DNA of 64,000 nt from Falsiroseomonas sp051433195. GTDB taxonomy: Bacteria > Pseudomonadota > Alphaproteobacteria > Acetobacterales > Acetobacteraceae. The stretch lies in the NCBI RefSeq assembly GCF_051433195.1, contig NZ_JBHMFT010000009.1, positions 62,001 through 126,000 of the forward strand. Direction: 5' to 3'. The position numbers and the translations under genes are program-made. Below are positions 1 to 9,345 of this stretch, piece by piece (the first letter of the stretch is position 1; each line of letters begins with the position of its first letter). Under the pieces are notes generated by a model, which was not told the origin of the DNA, did not search any database, and saw only the letters and a list, made by a program, of their open reading frames with translations.

Positions 1-195
1 GAAGGCGCGGTCGCCGGCGCCGCGCAGCAGCACGGCCCGCACCGCGTCATCCGCGTTGATCGCCTGCGCATGCGCGGCCAACTGCGCCGCCATCCCGTTG
101 GTGATGGCATTGTGCTTCGCCGGCCGATCGAGCGTTAGCACGCCCACCCCCTCGGCGACTTCGAGCGTCACATCGCCGTCCCCTTGGCCGTCCAT
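1..195 (-). CDS. Enoyl-CoA hydratase/isomerase family protein, N-terminal fragment
   Basis: The 65 visible codons run off the left edge. They start at the ATG whose complement ends at 195 and read MDGQGDGDVTLEVAEGVGVL, then TLDRPAKHNAITNGMAAQL and an AVRAVLLRGAGDRAF strand. This is the standard opening of the crotonase fold: a first beta strand, the LDRP-x-x-x-NA motif, then the strand leading to the oxyanion-hole region, which lies outside the window. Crotonases hydrate or isomerise acyl-CoA thioesters. The gene is divergent from the CoA-transferase and MaoC hydratase at 260-2229, so it may share a promoter region of about 65 bp with them and belong to the same acyl-CoA degradation unit. The exact substrate cannot be read from the fragment. 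Confidence 0.85.
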   Translation of the reverse strand, partial: MDGQGDGDVTLEVAEGVGVLTLDRPAKHNAITNGMAAQLAAHAQAINADDAVRAVLLRGAGDRAF

Positions 196-259
196 CCCGT
201 TCCCTCCCGCACGCAGCATCGGTAGGATAGCGCGAAGAACGGATGAGGAAACGGGCGGG

Positions 260-1804
260 ATGCGACGGGTCACGGCGCAACAGGCGGCATCGCTGGTGCG
301 GGATGGCGATACGCTGCTGATCGGCGGCTCCGGCGGCGGCCATGCCGTGCCGGATGCGCTGCTGGAGGCGCTGGGCAACCGTTTCCGGGATACGGCCGCG
401 CCGCGCGGACTGACGGCGCTGCATCCCGTGGGCGTCGGCGATGGCGGCACGCGGGGGCTCGGCCACCTGGCCCAGAAGGGCCTGCTCCGCCGCAACATCG
501 CCGGCAGCTACGTCAACAGCCCGCCGATCGGCGCCATGGCGCTGGCCGACGAGATCGAGGCCTGGTCCCTGCCCCAGGGCGCGCTGTCCCAGCTGATGCG
601 CGAGATGGCCGCCGGCCGCATGGGCCTGTTCACGAAGACCGGCCTGCACAGCTTCGTCGACCCGCGCCACGGCGGCGGCCGGCAGTCGCCCTCCGCCAAG
701 GAGGACCTGGTGACGCTGGAGACGGTGCGGGGCGAGGAGATGCTGTTCTTCAAGCCCTACCACGTCGATGTCGCCTTCCTGCGCGGCACCACGGCGGATG
801 AGGATGGCAACGTCTCCATGGAGCAGGAGGCGGTGACGCTGGAAATGCTGTCCGAGGCACAGGCCACGAAGCGCTGCGGCGGCCTGGTGGTGGTGCAGGT
901 GAAGCGCATGGCCCGCCGCGGCAGCCTGCACCCGAAGATGGTGAAGATTCCCGGCATCCTGGTGGATCTGGTGGTGGTGGTGCCGGACCAGGAACAGACC
1001 TACCTCACCCCCTATTCCACCGCCTATTCCGGCGAACTCCGCATCCCGCTGGACGACATTCCCAGGCTGAAGCAGGACGCCCGCAAGGTCGTCGCCCGCC
1101 GTGGCGCGCTGGAACTGTTCCCCGGCGCCATCTGCAACCTCGGCAGCGGCATCTTCACCGGCATCGCCAACGTGGCGGCGGAAGAAGGCTGCCTCGATGC
1201 CATCTGCCTGACCAACGAGCAGGGCAACATCGGCGGCGCGCCGGCCAGCGGCGGGGAGGCCGGGGCCGCGATGAACCCGGACGCGCAGGTGGACCAGCCC
1301 TACCAGTTCGACTTCTACGATGGCGGCGGCCTCGACCTCGCCTTCCTGTCCTTCGCGGAATTCGACGCGGCGGGCAACGTCAACGTCTCCCGCTTCGGCG
1401 GCCGCATCATCGGGCCGGGCGGCTTCATCAACATCAGCCAGAATGCGAAGCGCGTGATCTTCGGCGGCACGCTGACCGCCGGCGGCAAGCCGAAGGCGGT
1501 GGCGCAGGTGGAACAGGTGACCTTCTCCGGCCGCTTCGCACAGCAACGCGGCCAGCCGGTGCTGTACGTGACCGAACAGGCGGTGTTCCAACTGAGCGAA
1601 TCGGGACCGGAACTGGTCGAGATCGCGCCGGGGCTGACGGCGGAGGAGGTGATCGCCCGCATGGGCTTCCGGCCCGCCGTCGCCCCGGACCTGCGCGAAA
1701 TGAACCCGCTTCTGTTCGCACCCGAGCGCATGGGCCTGGCCGCCCTCCTCGCCGCGCGCCCCGGCCGCATCGGCTCCCCGCGCCTGTCGGAGCTTGCGCC
1801 GTGA
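260..1804 (+). CDS. Acyl-CoA:acetate/3-ketoacid CoA-transferase (YdiF/propionate CoA-transferase type)
   Basis: Predicted 514-aa single-chain family I CoA-transferase, which moves CoA between a carboxylate and an acyl-CoA through a glutamyl-CoA thioester. The N-terminal half opens with DGDTLLIGGSGGGHAVPDALL, the glycine-rich loop of the alpha-like domain. The C-terminal beta-like domain has the catalytic region TNEQGNIGG with Glu320 as the probable nucleophile. Length fits the fused alpha-beta YdiF/PCT enzymes. An open frame extends upstream to 56, but that part is antisense to the enoyl-CoA hydratase fragment. The ATG at 260 follows a purine-rich stretch and aligns with the family start. Its stop overlaps the next start as GTGA, so it is translationally coupled to the MaoC gene. 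Substrate unknown; propionate or a 3-keto acid is plausible. Confidence 0.9.
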   Translation: MRRVTAQQAASLVRDGDTLLIGGSGGGHAVPDALLEALGNRFRDTAAPRGLTALHPVGVGDGGTRGLGHLAQKGLLRRNIAGSYVNSPPIGAMALADEIEAWSLPQGALSQLMREMAAGRMGLFTKTGLHSFVDPRHGGGRQSPSAKEDLVTLETVRGEEMLFFKPYHVDVAFLRGTTADEDGNVSMEQEAVTLEMLSEAQATKRCGGLVVVQVKRMARRGSLHPKMVKIPGILVDLVVVVPDQEQTYLTPYSTAYSGELRIPLDDIPRLKQDARKVVARRGALELFPGAICNLGSGIFTGIANVAAEEGCLDAICLTNEQGNIGGAPASGGEAGAAMNPDAQVDQPYQFDFYDGGGLDLAFLSFAEFDAAGNVNVSRFGGRIIGPGGFINISQNAKRVIFGGTLTAGGKPKAVAQVEQVTFSGRFAQQRGQPVLYVTEQAVFQLSESGPELVEIAPGLTAEEVIARMGFRPAVAPDLREMNPLLFAPERMGLAALLAARPGRIGSPRLSELAP

Positions 1805-2229
1805 AGCTGGGCGTTGAGCCGGGCGCGGCGGCGCGCTTTACCAAGACCATCACCGAACGCGACCTGCTGCTGACCGCCGAGATCACCGGCGACCACGACC
1901 CGCTGCATGTCGATGCCGGCTATGCCGCGACCACCGCCTTCGGCCAGCGCATCGCCCATGGCGCCCTGGTGCTCGGCCTGCTGTCCGCCACCGCCTCGGA
2001 GATCGCGCACCGGGCGATTGCCGCGGGGGCGGAGGGCGTGCCGGTGTCGCTGGGTTATGACCGGGTGCGCTTCCTCCGCCCGGTCTTCATCGGCGATACA
2101 CTGACGGCGCACTACCGGGTGGACACGGTGGATGCCACCCGTGGCCGGTCCGAGGCCGCCTGCGAAGTCGTGAACCAGAAAGGTGAGACCTGCCTCGCCG
2201 CCCGGCACATCCTGCGCTGGACGGGGTAA
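1801..2229 (+). CDS. MaoC-like (R)-specific acyl-CoA hydratase
   Basis: 142-aa hot-dog-fold protein. The hydratase 2 signature is visible as GDHDPLHVD followed by FGQRIAHGALV; Asp31 and His36 are the expected catalytic pair that adds water to an enoyl-CoA. Length is typical for a single-domain MaoC hydratase. Start is a GTG overlapping the stop of the CoA-transferase (GTGA), so the two are coupled. Together with the divergent crotonase this suggests activation of an unsaturated or hydroxylated carboxylic acid to its CoA ester followed by hydration or dehydration. It lies 86 bp upstream of a TRAP binding protein, which may import the acid. The pathway link is inference. Confidence 0.88.
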   Translation: MKLGVEPGAAARFTKTITERDLLLTAEITGDHDPLHVDAGYAATTAFGQRIAHGALVLGLLSATASEIAHRAIAAGAEGVPVSLGYDRVRFLRPVFIGDTLTAHYRVDTVDATRGRSEAACEVVNQKGETCLAARHILRWTG

Positions 2230-2315
2230 CTGGACGGTTCACAAACACCGCCGGTCCGGTGTAGACAACCCGCGGTCATCCGGGCCGTGGTCCGGCAACA
2301 AAGGGGAGTTTGTCC

Positions 2316-3314
2316 ATGGAACGTCGCGCATTGCTCGGCGGCATCGCCGCCGCCACCGGCCTGCTGGCCACGCCGCATGTCGTCCGCGCCCAGGCGCCGA
2401 TCACGCTGAACGGCGCCAGCCAGTTCAACGAGGAACACGTCTTCACCCGCGCGATGAAGCATTTCGCCACCAAGGTGCAGGAATACTACGGCCGCCCGGT
2501 GAACTTCGTCTGGCACCTGAACAGCTCGCTCGGGCTTGAGAAGCAGTATTTCGAGTACATGTCGGCCGGCCGCGCCGTCGACTTCGCCATCGTCAGCCCG
2601 GCGCATATGTCCACCTTCAGCCGCGCCGCGCCGTTCATCGACGCGCCCTTCCTGTTCCGCGACATCGCGCATTGGAACAAGGTGCTGGACGGGGACATGC
2701 TGAAGCCGGTGTCGGACGAGGTTGAGCGCCGCGCCCGCGTCGCGCTGATCGGCTATGCCGGCGGCGGCACGCGCAACATCTTCTCCTCCCGCCCCGCCAC
2801 CAACATGGCGGAACTGCGTGGGCTTCGCGTCCGCGTGCAGGGCGCCCCGATCTGGTCGCGCACCTTCCAGGCGATCGGCATGGCACCCCAGGTCATCGCC
2901 TACAACGAGGTCTACAACGCCATCCAGAACAACGTCATCGAGGCGGGCGAGAACGAGGCCGCGGGCGTCGAGCAGATGCGCTTCTACGAAGTCGGCCCGA
3001 ACCTGATCATGACGCAGCACGCCATCACGGTGCGCCCGCTGTGCTTCTCCACGCAGACGCTGTCCCGCCTGCCGCGCGAGTTGCAGGAGGCGGTGCGCCG
3101 CGCGGGCCGCGAGGCCGGCGTGTTCGGCCGGAACGCCGAAAGCTCGGAGGACGCGCAGAAGATCACGGCGCTGGAATCGGCCGGCCGCCTGAAGAAGATC
3201 GCCTTCACGCAGCGCGCGGAAATGAACGCCGCCGTGCAACCGATCATGACGGAATACGCGCGGGAGATCGATGCCGCCGGCATCTTCTCCGCCATCAACG
3301 CGTTGACTTCCTGA
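2316..3314 (+). CDS. TRAP transporter substrate-binding protein (DctP family)
   Basis: 332-aa periplasmic solute receptor of a tripartite ATP-independent transporter. The N-terminus MERRALLGGIAAATGLL...VVRAQA is a signal peptide with a twin-arginine-like RR and an A-x-A cleavage site near residue 25. The mature part has the DctP features LRVRVQGAPIW with the conserved arginine that binds the substrate carboxylate, and YNEVYNAIQNNVIEAGENE. The ATG at 2316 is preceded by AAGGGGAG at a good distance; an in-frame TTG six bases earlier is less likely. The two membrane subunits follow at 3397 and 3912, making a complete TRAP system. A carboxylate substrate is expected from the family and from the neighbouring CoA-transferase. 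Confidence 0.93.
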   Translation: MERRALLGGIAAATGLLATPHVVRAQAPITLNGASQFNEEHVFTRAMKHFATKVQEYYGRPVNFVWHLNSSLGLEKQYFEYMSAGRAVDFAIVSPAHMSTFSRAAPFIDAPFLFRDIAHWNKVLDGDMLKPVSDEVERRARVALIGYAGGGTRNIFSSRPATNMAELRGLRVRVQGAPIWSRTFQAIGMAPQVIAYNEVYNAIQNNVIEAGENEAAGVEQMRFYEVGPNLIMTQHAITVRPLCFSTQTLSRLPRELQEAVRRAGREAGVFGRNAESSEDAQKITALESAGRLKKIAFTQRAEMNAAVQPIMTEYAREIDAAGIFSAINALTS

Positions 3315-3331
3315 CCTTACGCTGACCTCTT

Positions 3332-3359
3332 GGGCGGGGCGCCTTCCGGCGCTCCGCCC
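3332..3359 (+). promoter_or_regulatory. Stem-loop between TRAP receptor and membrane genes
   Basis: A 12-bp GC-rich stem (GGGCGGGGCGCC pairing with GGCGCTCCGCCC, one G-U) closes a TTCC loop 17 bp after the dctP-type stop. No T-run follows, so it is unlikely to be an efficient intrinsic terminator. Such hairpins after binding-protein genes can stabilise the upstream message or reduce read-through, giving excess receptor over permease. Function here is inferred. Confidence 0.5.
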
Positions 3360-3396
3360 CCTCCTGCGGCCACCTGCACCAAGGATACCCACCCGC

Positions 3397-3912
3397 ATGC
3401 CGCCACCGGGCGCGCGCGGCATCTTCCGCCGCATCACCGAAATCTATGCGAAAATCCTGGACGTGTTGCTGGTGGTGACCGTCGTTGGCATCATCCTGCC
3501 GGTGACGATGCAGATCTTTGCCCGCTTCGTGGACTTCATACCCCGCTACATCTGGACGGAGGAACTGGCGCGCCTGCTGCTGGTCTGGATGATCATGATC
3601 GGCAGCATGATCGGCGTGCGCGAGGCGACCCATTTCAACGTCGACCTGTTCAACAATCTCCGCGGCCGCACCAAGGCGGCGATGGACATCCTGTCGGCCC
3701 TGTTCGTGCTTGGCTTCGCCTATGTCTTCATCGTCTATGGCTGGGAATTCACCGACACCGCCTGGTTCCGGATCAGCGAGCTGGCCGAGCTGCCGTTGTG
3801 GATCATCCACATCGCCTGGCCGATCGCCGGTGTCAGCTGGGTCATCTTCGCCGGCGAGCGTATCTGGGACGACCTGCAGATCCTGCTGCATGGCGAGAAG
3901 GCGGAGTCCTGA
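3397..3912 (+). CDS. TRAP transporter small permease (DctQ family)
   Basis: 171-aa inner-membrane protein with four predicted membrane segments: about residues 22-42 (LLVVTVVGIILPVTMQIFARF), 55-75 around ELARLLLVWMIMIGSMIGVRE, 95-120 and 135-155. The motif RYIWTEELARLLLVWMIMIG with an acidic residue before the second helix is typical of DctQ. It pairs with the DctM subunit encoded next; its stop overlaps that start as ATGA. Start ATG at 3397 is the first in frame after the stem-loop region. Confidence 0.92.
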   Translation: MPPPGARGIFRRITEIYAKILDVLLVVTVVGIILPVTMQIFARFVDFIPRYIWTEELARLLLVWMIMIGSMIGVREATHFNVDLFNNLRGRTKAAMDILSALFVLGFAYVFIVYGWEFTDTAWFRISELAELPLWIIHIAWPIAGVSWVIFAGERIWDDLQILLHGEKAES

Positions 3913-5231
3913 TGGGCGGCAATGTGTTGGCCACCGGCGAAGCCGCGTGGATCATGTTCGGCATCTTCTTCAGCCTGCTGGCGCTGCGCGTGCCGGTTGC
4001 GATCTCGCTGGGCATCGCCTGCCTGCCGGCCTTCATCCTGGAAGACCGCCTCTGGCCGATGATCCTGGTGCAGGAGACCTTCAACTCCTTCAACTCCTTC
4101 ATCCTGCTGGCGGTGCCCTTCTTCCTGCTGGCCGCCAACCTGATGACCGCGGGCGGCATCACGGACCGATTGGTGACGCTCTCGCGCGCCATGGTCGGCC
4201 ACCTGCCGGGCGGCCTGGCGCAGATCAACGTGGTGCTGTCGGTGTTCTTCGCCGGCATCTCCGGCAGTTCGACCGCCGATGCCGCCAGCCAGGGCCGCGT
4301 CTTCATCGAGGCGCAGATCCGGGAGGGCTATTCGCCCAGCTTCTCCGTCGCCATCACCGCCGTCTCCGCCGTGCTGGCGGTGGTGATCCCGCCCTCGATC
4401 CTGATGATCGTGTGGGGCGGCGTGCTGACCACCTCGATCGGCGCGCTGTTCCTGGCCGGCATCCTGCCGGGGCTGCTGCTGGCGCTGTCGCAGATGGGCA
4501 CGGTCCACGTCTATTCGAAGATCCGCAACTACCCGACCTACCCCAAGGCGACCTGGGGCGAACTCGGCTACGGGTTGCTGGTCTCCATCCCGGCGCTGAT
4601 GACGCCCTTCATCATCATCGGCGGCAAGATCTTCGGCTGGTTCACGCCGACCGAGGCCGCCTGCATCGCCGTGCTGTATGCCCTGGCGCTGTCGCTGCTG
4701 GTCTATCGCCAGATGGACCTGCGCACGCTCTACGATGCGTTCAGCCGTACCGGACGCTTCGCCGCCATCACGCTGTTCGCCGTCGGCACCGCCAGCGTCT
4801 TCGGCTGGCTGATGGCCTTCTACCAGATCCCGCAGGCATTGCTGGCCAATGTCTCGGCCTGGGAGATGGGGCCGATCGCCGCCGGCTTCTTCATCGCCGC
4901 CACCTTCCTCGTGGTCGGCTGCTTCCTGGATGCCATCCCGGCCATCATCATCGTCGGCACCATCCTGCAGCCGATCGCCGCCGCAGCCGGCATCCATCCC
5001 GTGCACTTCGCCATGATCAGCATCGTCGCCCTGGCCTTCGGCCTGGTGACGCCGCCCTATGGCCTGTGCCTGCTGATCTGCTGTTCCATCGCGAACCTGC
5101 GGCTGATCGACGTGCTCAAGGACGTGCTGATCATGCTGGTCCCGATGTTCGGGGTGCTGGTGCTGCTGATCCTGTGGCCGGACATGGCGCTGATGATCCC
5201 GCGCTGGCTCGAGCCCGGCTTCATGCAATAG
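3912..5231 (+). CDS. TRAP transporter large permease (DctM family)
   Basis: 439-aa polytopic membrane protein forming the transport channel of the TRAP system, driven by an ion gradient. Recognisable family stretches are LRVPVAISLGIACLPAFI, FFAGISGSSTADAASQG (the clamshell loop), VSAVLAVVIPPSILMIVWGG, and near the C-terminus FGLVTPPYGLCLLICCSIAN. Length is normal for DctM (about 425-440 aa). Starts at ATG 3912 overlapping the DctQ stop; an open frame extends upstream but is out-of-frame shadow of DctQ. It completes a receptor-small-large gene order. Confidence 0.95.
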   Translation: MGGNVLATGEAAWIMFGIFFSLLALRVPVAISLGIACLPAFILEDRLWPMILVQETFNSFNSFILLAVPFFLLAANLMTAGGITDRLVTLSRAMVGHLPGGLAQINVVLSVFFAGISGSSTADAASQGRVFIEAQIREGYSPSFSVAITAVSAVLAVVIPPSILMIVWGGVLTTSIGALFLAGILPGLLLALSQMGTVHVYSKIRNYPTYPKATWGELGYGLLVSIPALMTPFIIIGGKIFGWFTPTEAACIAVLYALALSLLVYRQMDLRTLYDAFSRTGRFAAITLFAVGTASVFGWLMAFYQIPQALLANVSAWEMGPIAAGFFIAATFLVVGCFLDAIPAIIIVGTILQPIAAAAGIHPVHFAMISIVALAFGLVTPPYGLCLLICCSIANLRLIDVLKDVLIMLVPMFGVLVLLILWPDMALMIPRWLEPGFMQ

Positions 5232-5268
5232 CCGCATTGCGAAGCGGCCGCGGCGGGCGGACTATGGG

Positions 5269-7032
<1,764 letters not shown>

Positions 7033-7092
7033 ACCAGTTTGGCGACCTGACCCGGGGGGCGGGGCGGGCGGTCAACCGCCGCGCACCGCGCT

Positions 7093-7105
7093 TGTCGTAT
7101 CGACA
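7093..7105. promoter_or_regulatory. Perfect 13-bp palindrome, candidate enhancer site
   Basis: TGTCGTATCGACA is an exact inverted repeat (TGTCG-TAT-CGACA) at the upstream edge of an unusually AT-rich intergenic block. It lies about 140 bp before the sigma-54 promoter at 7245, the usual distance for an NtrC-type activator site. No regulator of that class is in the window, so the role is inferred. Confidence 0.35.
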
Positions 7106-7244
7106 CCGACATAACAAAAACTTCACATGTATGATTTGCATCCGGAATGCTTCAGGTCATAGAATAGATTGGTTTTTCTGTTGGATTTTCTTACATTCCA
7201 TAATATAGACTCCGGCCTTCGCCTCGATTCAGTGGGTTATTTAC

Positions 7245-7260
7245 TGGCACGTTGTTTGCA
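7245..7260 (+). promoter_or_regulatory. Sigma-54 (RpoN) -24/-12 promoter
   Basis: TGGCACGTTGTTTGCA matches the sigma-54 consensus TGGCACG-N4-TTGCA with the GG and GC doublets exactly 10 bp apart. Transcription would start near 7271, leaving a leader of about 50 nt with a GAGGAG ribosome-binding site before the ATG at 7322. It drives the PEP-CTERM protein gene. RpoN control of PEP-CTERM proteins is known from other proteobacteria, which supports the call. Confidence 0.8.
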
Positions 7261-7321
7261 CTTCTCCCTGCGGCGGCCGGCGTCCCTTTGGCGGCGTGCT
7301 GCCACGAACAGCGAGGAGTTC

Positions 7322-8266
7322 ATGATGAAGCCGAACATTTCAGGCTGGCACCTTCGGCCTGTCCGGCCACTTGCCGCCGTTGCAGGGCTGCTGGCTCTGC
7401 TGGTCGCACCGGCCCAGGCGGCGCCCATCGTCGGTGTGGTCGGCCAGCGCACGCTGGTGGGCTTCGATTCCGCCACGCCGTCCAACGTGACAGATACGCT
7501 GGAGATCACCGGCATCGGCAACGACACCATCCGCGGCATCGACTTCCGCCCGGCCACCGGCGAGCTTTTCGCCATCGGCCAGTCCGGCGGGCTCTACAAC
7601 GTTAACACCGTCACCGGTGCCGCCACCTCCGTCGGCAGCGGCGTCCCGCTGCCCGGCGGCACCTTCGAGGTCGGGTTCTCCTTCAACCCCACCGTGGACC
7701 GCATCCGCGTCACCACCGCGAATGACGTGAACCGGCGGGTCAACCCGATCGATGGCACCACCATCATCGATGGCCCGATCGCCTTCACCCCCGGTGACCC
7801 GAATGCCGGCACCAACCCCACCGTCACCGGGGTCGCCTACACCAACCAGGTCGCCGGCATGGTCGGCAGCACCATGCTGTACGGCCTGGATGCCGCCACC
7901 TCCTCCCTGGTGACGATCAACCCGGCCAATGCCGGCGCGGTCTCCACCGTGGGCTCGCTCGGCATCCAGCTGTTCGGCCCGGGCACCGGCTTCGGCAACG
8001 GCTTCGACATCGATGGGGAGACCGGCATCGCCTATGCCAGCCTGCTCAACGCCGTCGGCGGCCTCGGGCCGCAGGGCCTGTTCACCATCGACCTCGCGAC
8101 CGGCGCCGCCTCCTTCCTCGGCAGCTTCGGCGCGAACACGGTGCGGGAGATCACGGTGGGCCAACTCGGCGCCGTGGCGGTGCCGGAGCCGGCGTCCCTC
8201 GCCCTGTTCGGCGCCGGGCTGATGGGCATGCTCGCCCTGCGTCGTCGCCGGCGCACGGCCGCCTGA
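7322..8266 (+). CDS. DUF4394-type beta-propeller protein with PEP-CTERM sorting signal
   Basis: 314-aa secreted protein. Residues 1-35 are a signal peptide ending VAPAQA. The body has YVTN/DUF4394-like repeats, for example TLEITGIGNDTIRGIDFRPATGELFAIGQSG-type strands and later LYGLDAATSSLVTINP. The C-terminus is a clear PEP-CTERM tail: VPEPASLALFGAGLMGML, a hydrophobic helix, then LRRRRRTAA. Proteins with this tail are recognised by an exosortase (EpsH) and delivered to the envelope, usually in organisms that make exopolysaccharide. No exosortase gene is in the window. The ATG at 7322 follows GAGGAG at 7312; an upstream extension to 7169 would cover the sigma-54 promoter and is rejected. The upstream region (7033-7321) is AT-rich and holds the promoter. 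Confidence 0.88.
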   Translation: MMKPNISGWHLRPVRPLAAVAGLLALLVAPAQAAPIVGVVGQRTLVGFDSATPSNVTDTLEITGIGNDTIRGIDFRPATGELFAIGQSGGLYNVNTVTGAATSVGSGVPLPGGTFEVGFSFNPTVDRIRVTTANDVNRRVNPIDGTTIIDGPIAFTPGDPNAGTNPTVTGVAYTNQVAGMVGSTMLYGLDAATSSLVTINPANAGAVSTVGSLGIQLFGPGTGFGNGFDIDGETGIAYASLLNAVGGLGPQGLFTIDLATGAASFLGSFGANTVREITVGQLGAVAVPEPASLALFGAGLMGMLALRRRRRTAA

Positions 8267-8278
8267 GCCGATCGGCGC

Positions 8279-8302
8279 GGAGCCGGGAGGTGTCCCGGCT
8301 CC
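8279..8302 (+). terminator. Strong stem-loop after PEP-CTERM gene
   Basis: GGAGCCGGGA pairs perfectly with TCCCGGCTCC across a GGTG loop, 12 bp past the stop codon. A second palindrome (GGCCCG-TG-CGGGCC) follows at about 8312. There is no T-run, so it may be a weak or factor-assisted terminator or an mRNA-stabilising hairpin. Confidence 0.5.
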
Positions 8303-8396
8303 GTTGCTCGGGGCCCGTGCGGGCCGGCGGTGGCCGGGGCTGGAATGCTTCGGGAGCCGCCATTAGAAGCGGTTCAACCGGAGGACACGACCAACG

Positions 8397-8846
8397 ATGC
8401 TGATCCGCCAGGACCGCGCCATGACCGCCATCGCGGTGATGCTCGACGTCGCCTTCCATGCCGGGCCCGGGCCGGAGGTGACGGCCGGCGCCGAGGTCGC
8501 GGCGCGCCTGTCCGCCGCGCGGCGCGGCATCGAGCCGGTGTTCCAGGCCCTGTCACGCGCCGGGCTGCTGGACAGCATCCGCGGGCCGCGGGGCGGCTAC
8601 CGCCTCGCCCGAAGCCCGCGGCACATCAGTCTGAAGGACGTGGTGGAGGCGGTGACCGAGCCGCCCGAGCTGGAGGAGGACCTTCCGGGCCGGCTTCACG
8701 CCGCGGTCATGGTCCCGCTCTGGCAGGAGCTGGCGGAGGCGGTTCGGGCCAGGCTGGCCGCCCAGACGCTGGAGGACCTGCTGCGTCGCGCCACCACGTC
8801 CGGCCCGAATTCGCCGGCGACGGAGAAGCAGGACTGCATGGCCTGA
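8397..8846 (+). CDS. Rrf2 family transcriptional regulator
   Basis: 149-aa winged-helix regulator. The Rrf2 pattern is visible: AMTAIAVMLDVAFHAG, VTAGAEVAARLSAARRGIEPVFQALSRAGLLDSIRGPRGGYRLAR, then a short dimer helix and ISLKDVVEAV. The cysteine triad that binds a cluster in IscR and NsrR is absent; the only cysteine is in the last four residues. It therefore probably does not sense through a bound Fe-S cluster. ATG 8397 follows GAGGACACGACC. The gene stands alone between the PEP-CTERM gene and the convergent YidB-like gene. Target genes unknown. Confidence 0.85.
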   Translation: MLIRQDRAMTAIAVMLDVAFHAGPGPEVTAGAEVAARLSAARRGIEPVFQALSRAGLLDSIRGPRGGYRLARSPRHISLKDVVEAVTEPPELEEDLPGRLHAAVMVPLWQELAEAVRARLAAQTLEDLLRRATTSGPNSPATEKQDCMA

Positions 8847-8851
8847 GGCGA

Positions 8852-9271
8852 TTACCCTGGCAGGCGGCCATCCGGCGTGTAGTGGTCCACCGTGCCCGGC
8901 AGGTCGCGCGTCAGGCGGGCCAGGATTTCGGCGCGGGACAGGCCGGTCTGCTTCGCCAGCTCATCCAGCGTGTCGGCGCCCACCGCGCGTTCCAGCTGGT
9001 CCGGCGCCAATTCGCGGTTCGGACCCTGCGCCACCCAGGAATCCGCCGTGTCGCCATCCCCGGTCTGGCGGAAGCGATCCACCAGGTCGCGCAGGCCGCC
9101 GCTGAGGATGTTGCCGATGCCGCCCTGGTCGGGCTGGCCCGGGGCGCGTGCGGCGCCGCCGCTGCCGCCGGTCGCACCGGCCAGCATCTCCGAAATCTTG
9201 TCGCGGTTCTGGTAGCCGGCGATGGCGAGGACGCCCAGCAGGGCGGTCATGGAGGGGAAGCCGCGGCTCAT
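8852..9271 (-). CDS. YidB-like / DUF937 family protein
   Basis: 139-aa protein. It opens MSRGFPSMTALLGVLAIAGYQNRDKISEML, followed by a Gly-rich linker, IGNILSGGLRDLVDRFRQTG, then the conserved DUF937 C-terminal part DSWVAQGPNRELAPDQLERAVGADTLDELAKQTGLSRAEILARLTRDLPGTVD with the closing TPDGRLPG. The fold is all-helical and its biochemical role is not established; E. coli YidB is the reference relative. It is convergent with the Rrf2 gene, five bases between stops. Confidence 0.85.
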   Translation of the reverse strand: MSRGFPSMTALLGVLAIAGYQNRDKISEMLAGATGGSGGAARAPGQPDQGGIGNILSGGLRDLVDRFRQTGDGDTADSWVAQGPNRELAPDQLERAVGADTLDELAKQTGLSRAEILARLTRDLPGTVDHYTPDGRLPG

Positions 9272-9345
9272 CTGGTGTCTCCCGTTGGACCTGGTTGCCG
9301 TAACAACTCGGTGCCCGGCTTCGGGTTCCGCCAGCGCGGCCGCGG

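Noticed and set aside
47..1591. Long minus-strand open frame antisense to the CoA-transferase
   Set aside because: Its translation is His/Arg/Gly-rich low-complexity sequence typical of antisense frames in GC-rich genes. The plus-strand product has clear CoA-transferase motifs.
7060..7075. GGCGGT-CA-ACCGCC stem after the ABC exporter
   Set aside because: A six-bp stem with no T-run is expected by chance in this base composition; not called as a terminator.
9305..9329. EcfG-like site GGAAC-N16-AGTT upstream of the YidB-like gene (minus strand)
   Set aside because: The -10 has one mismatch in four (AGTT for CGTT). In a GC-rich genome this is too weak to call without expression data.
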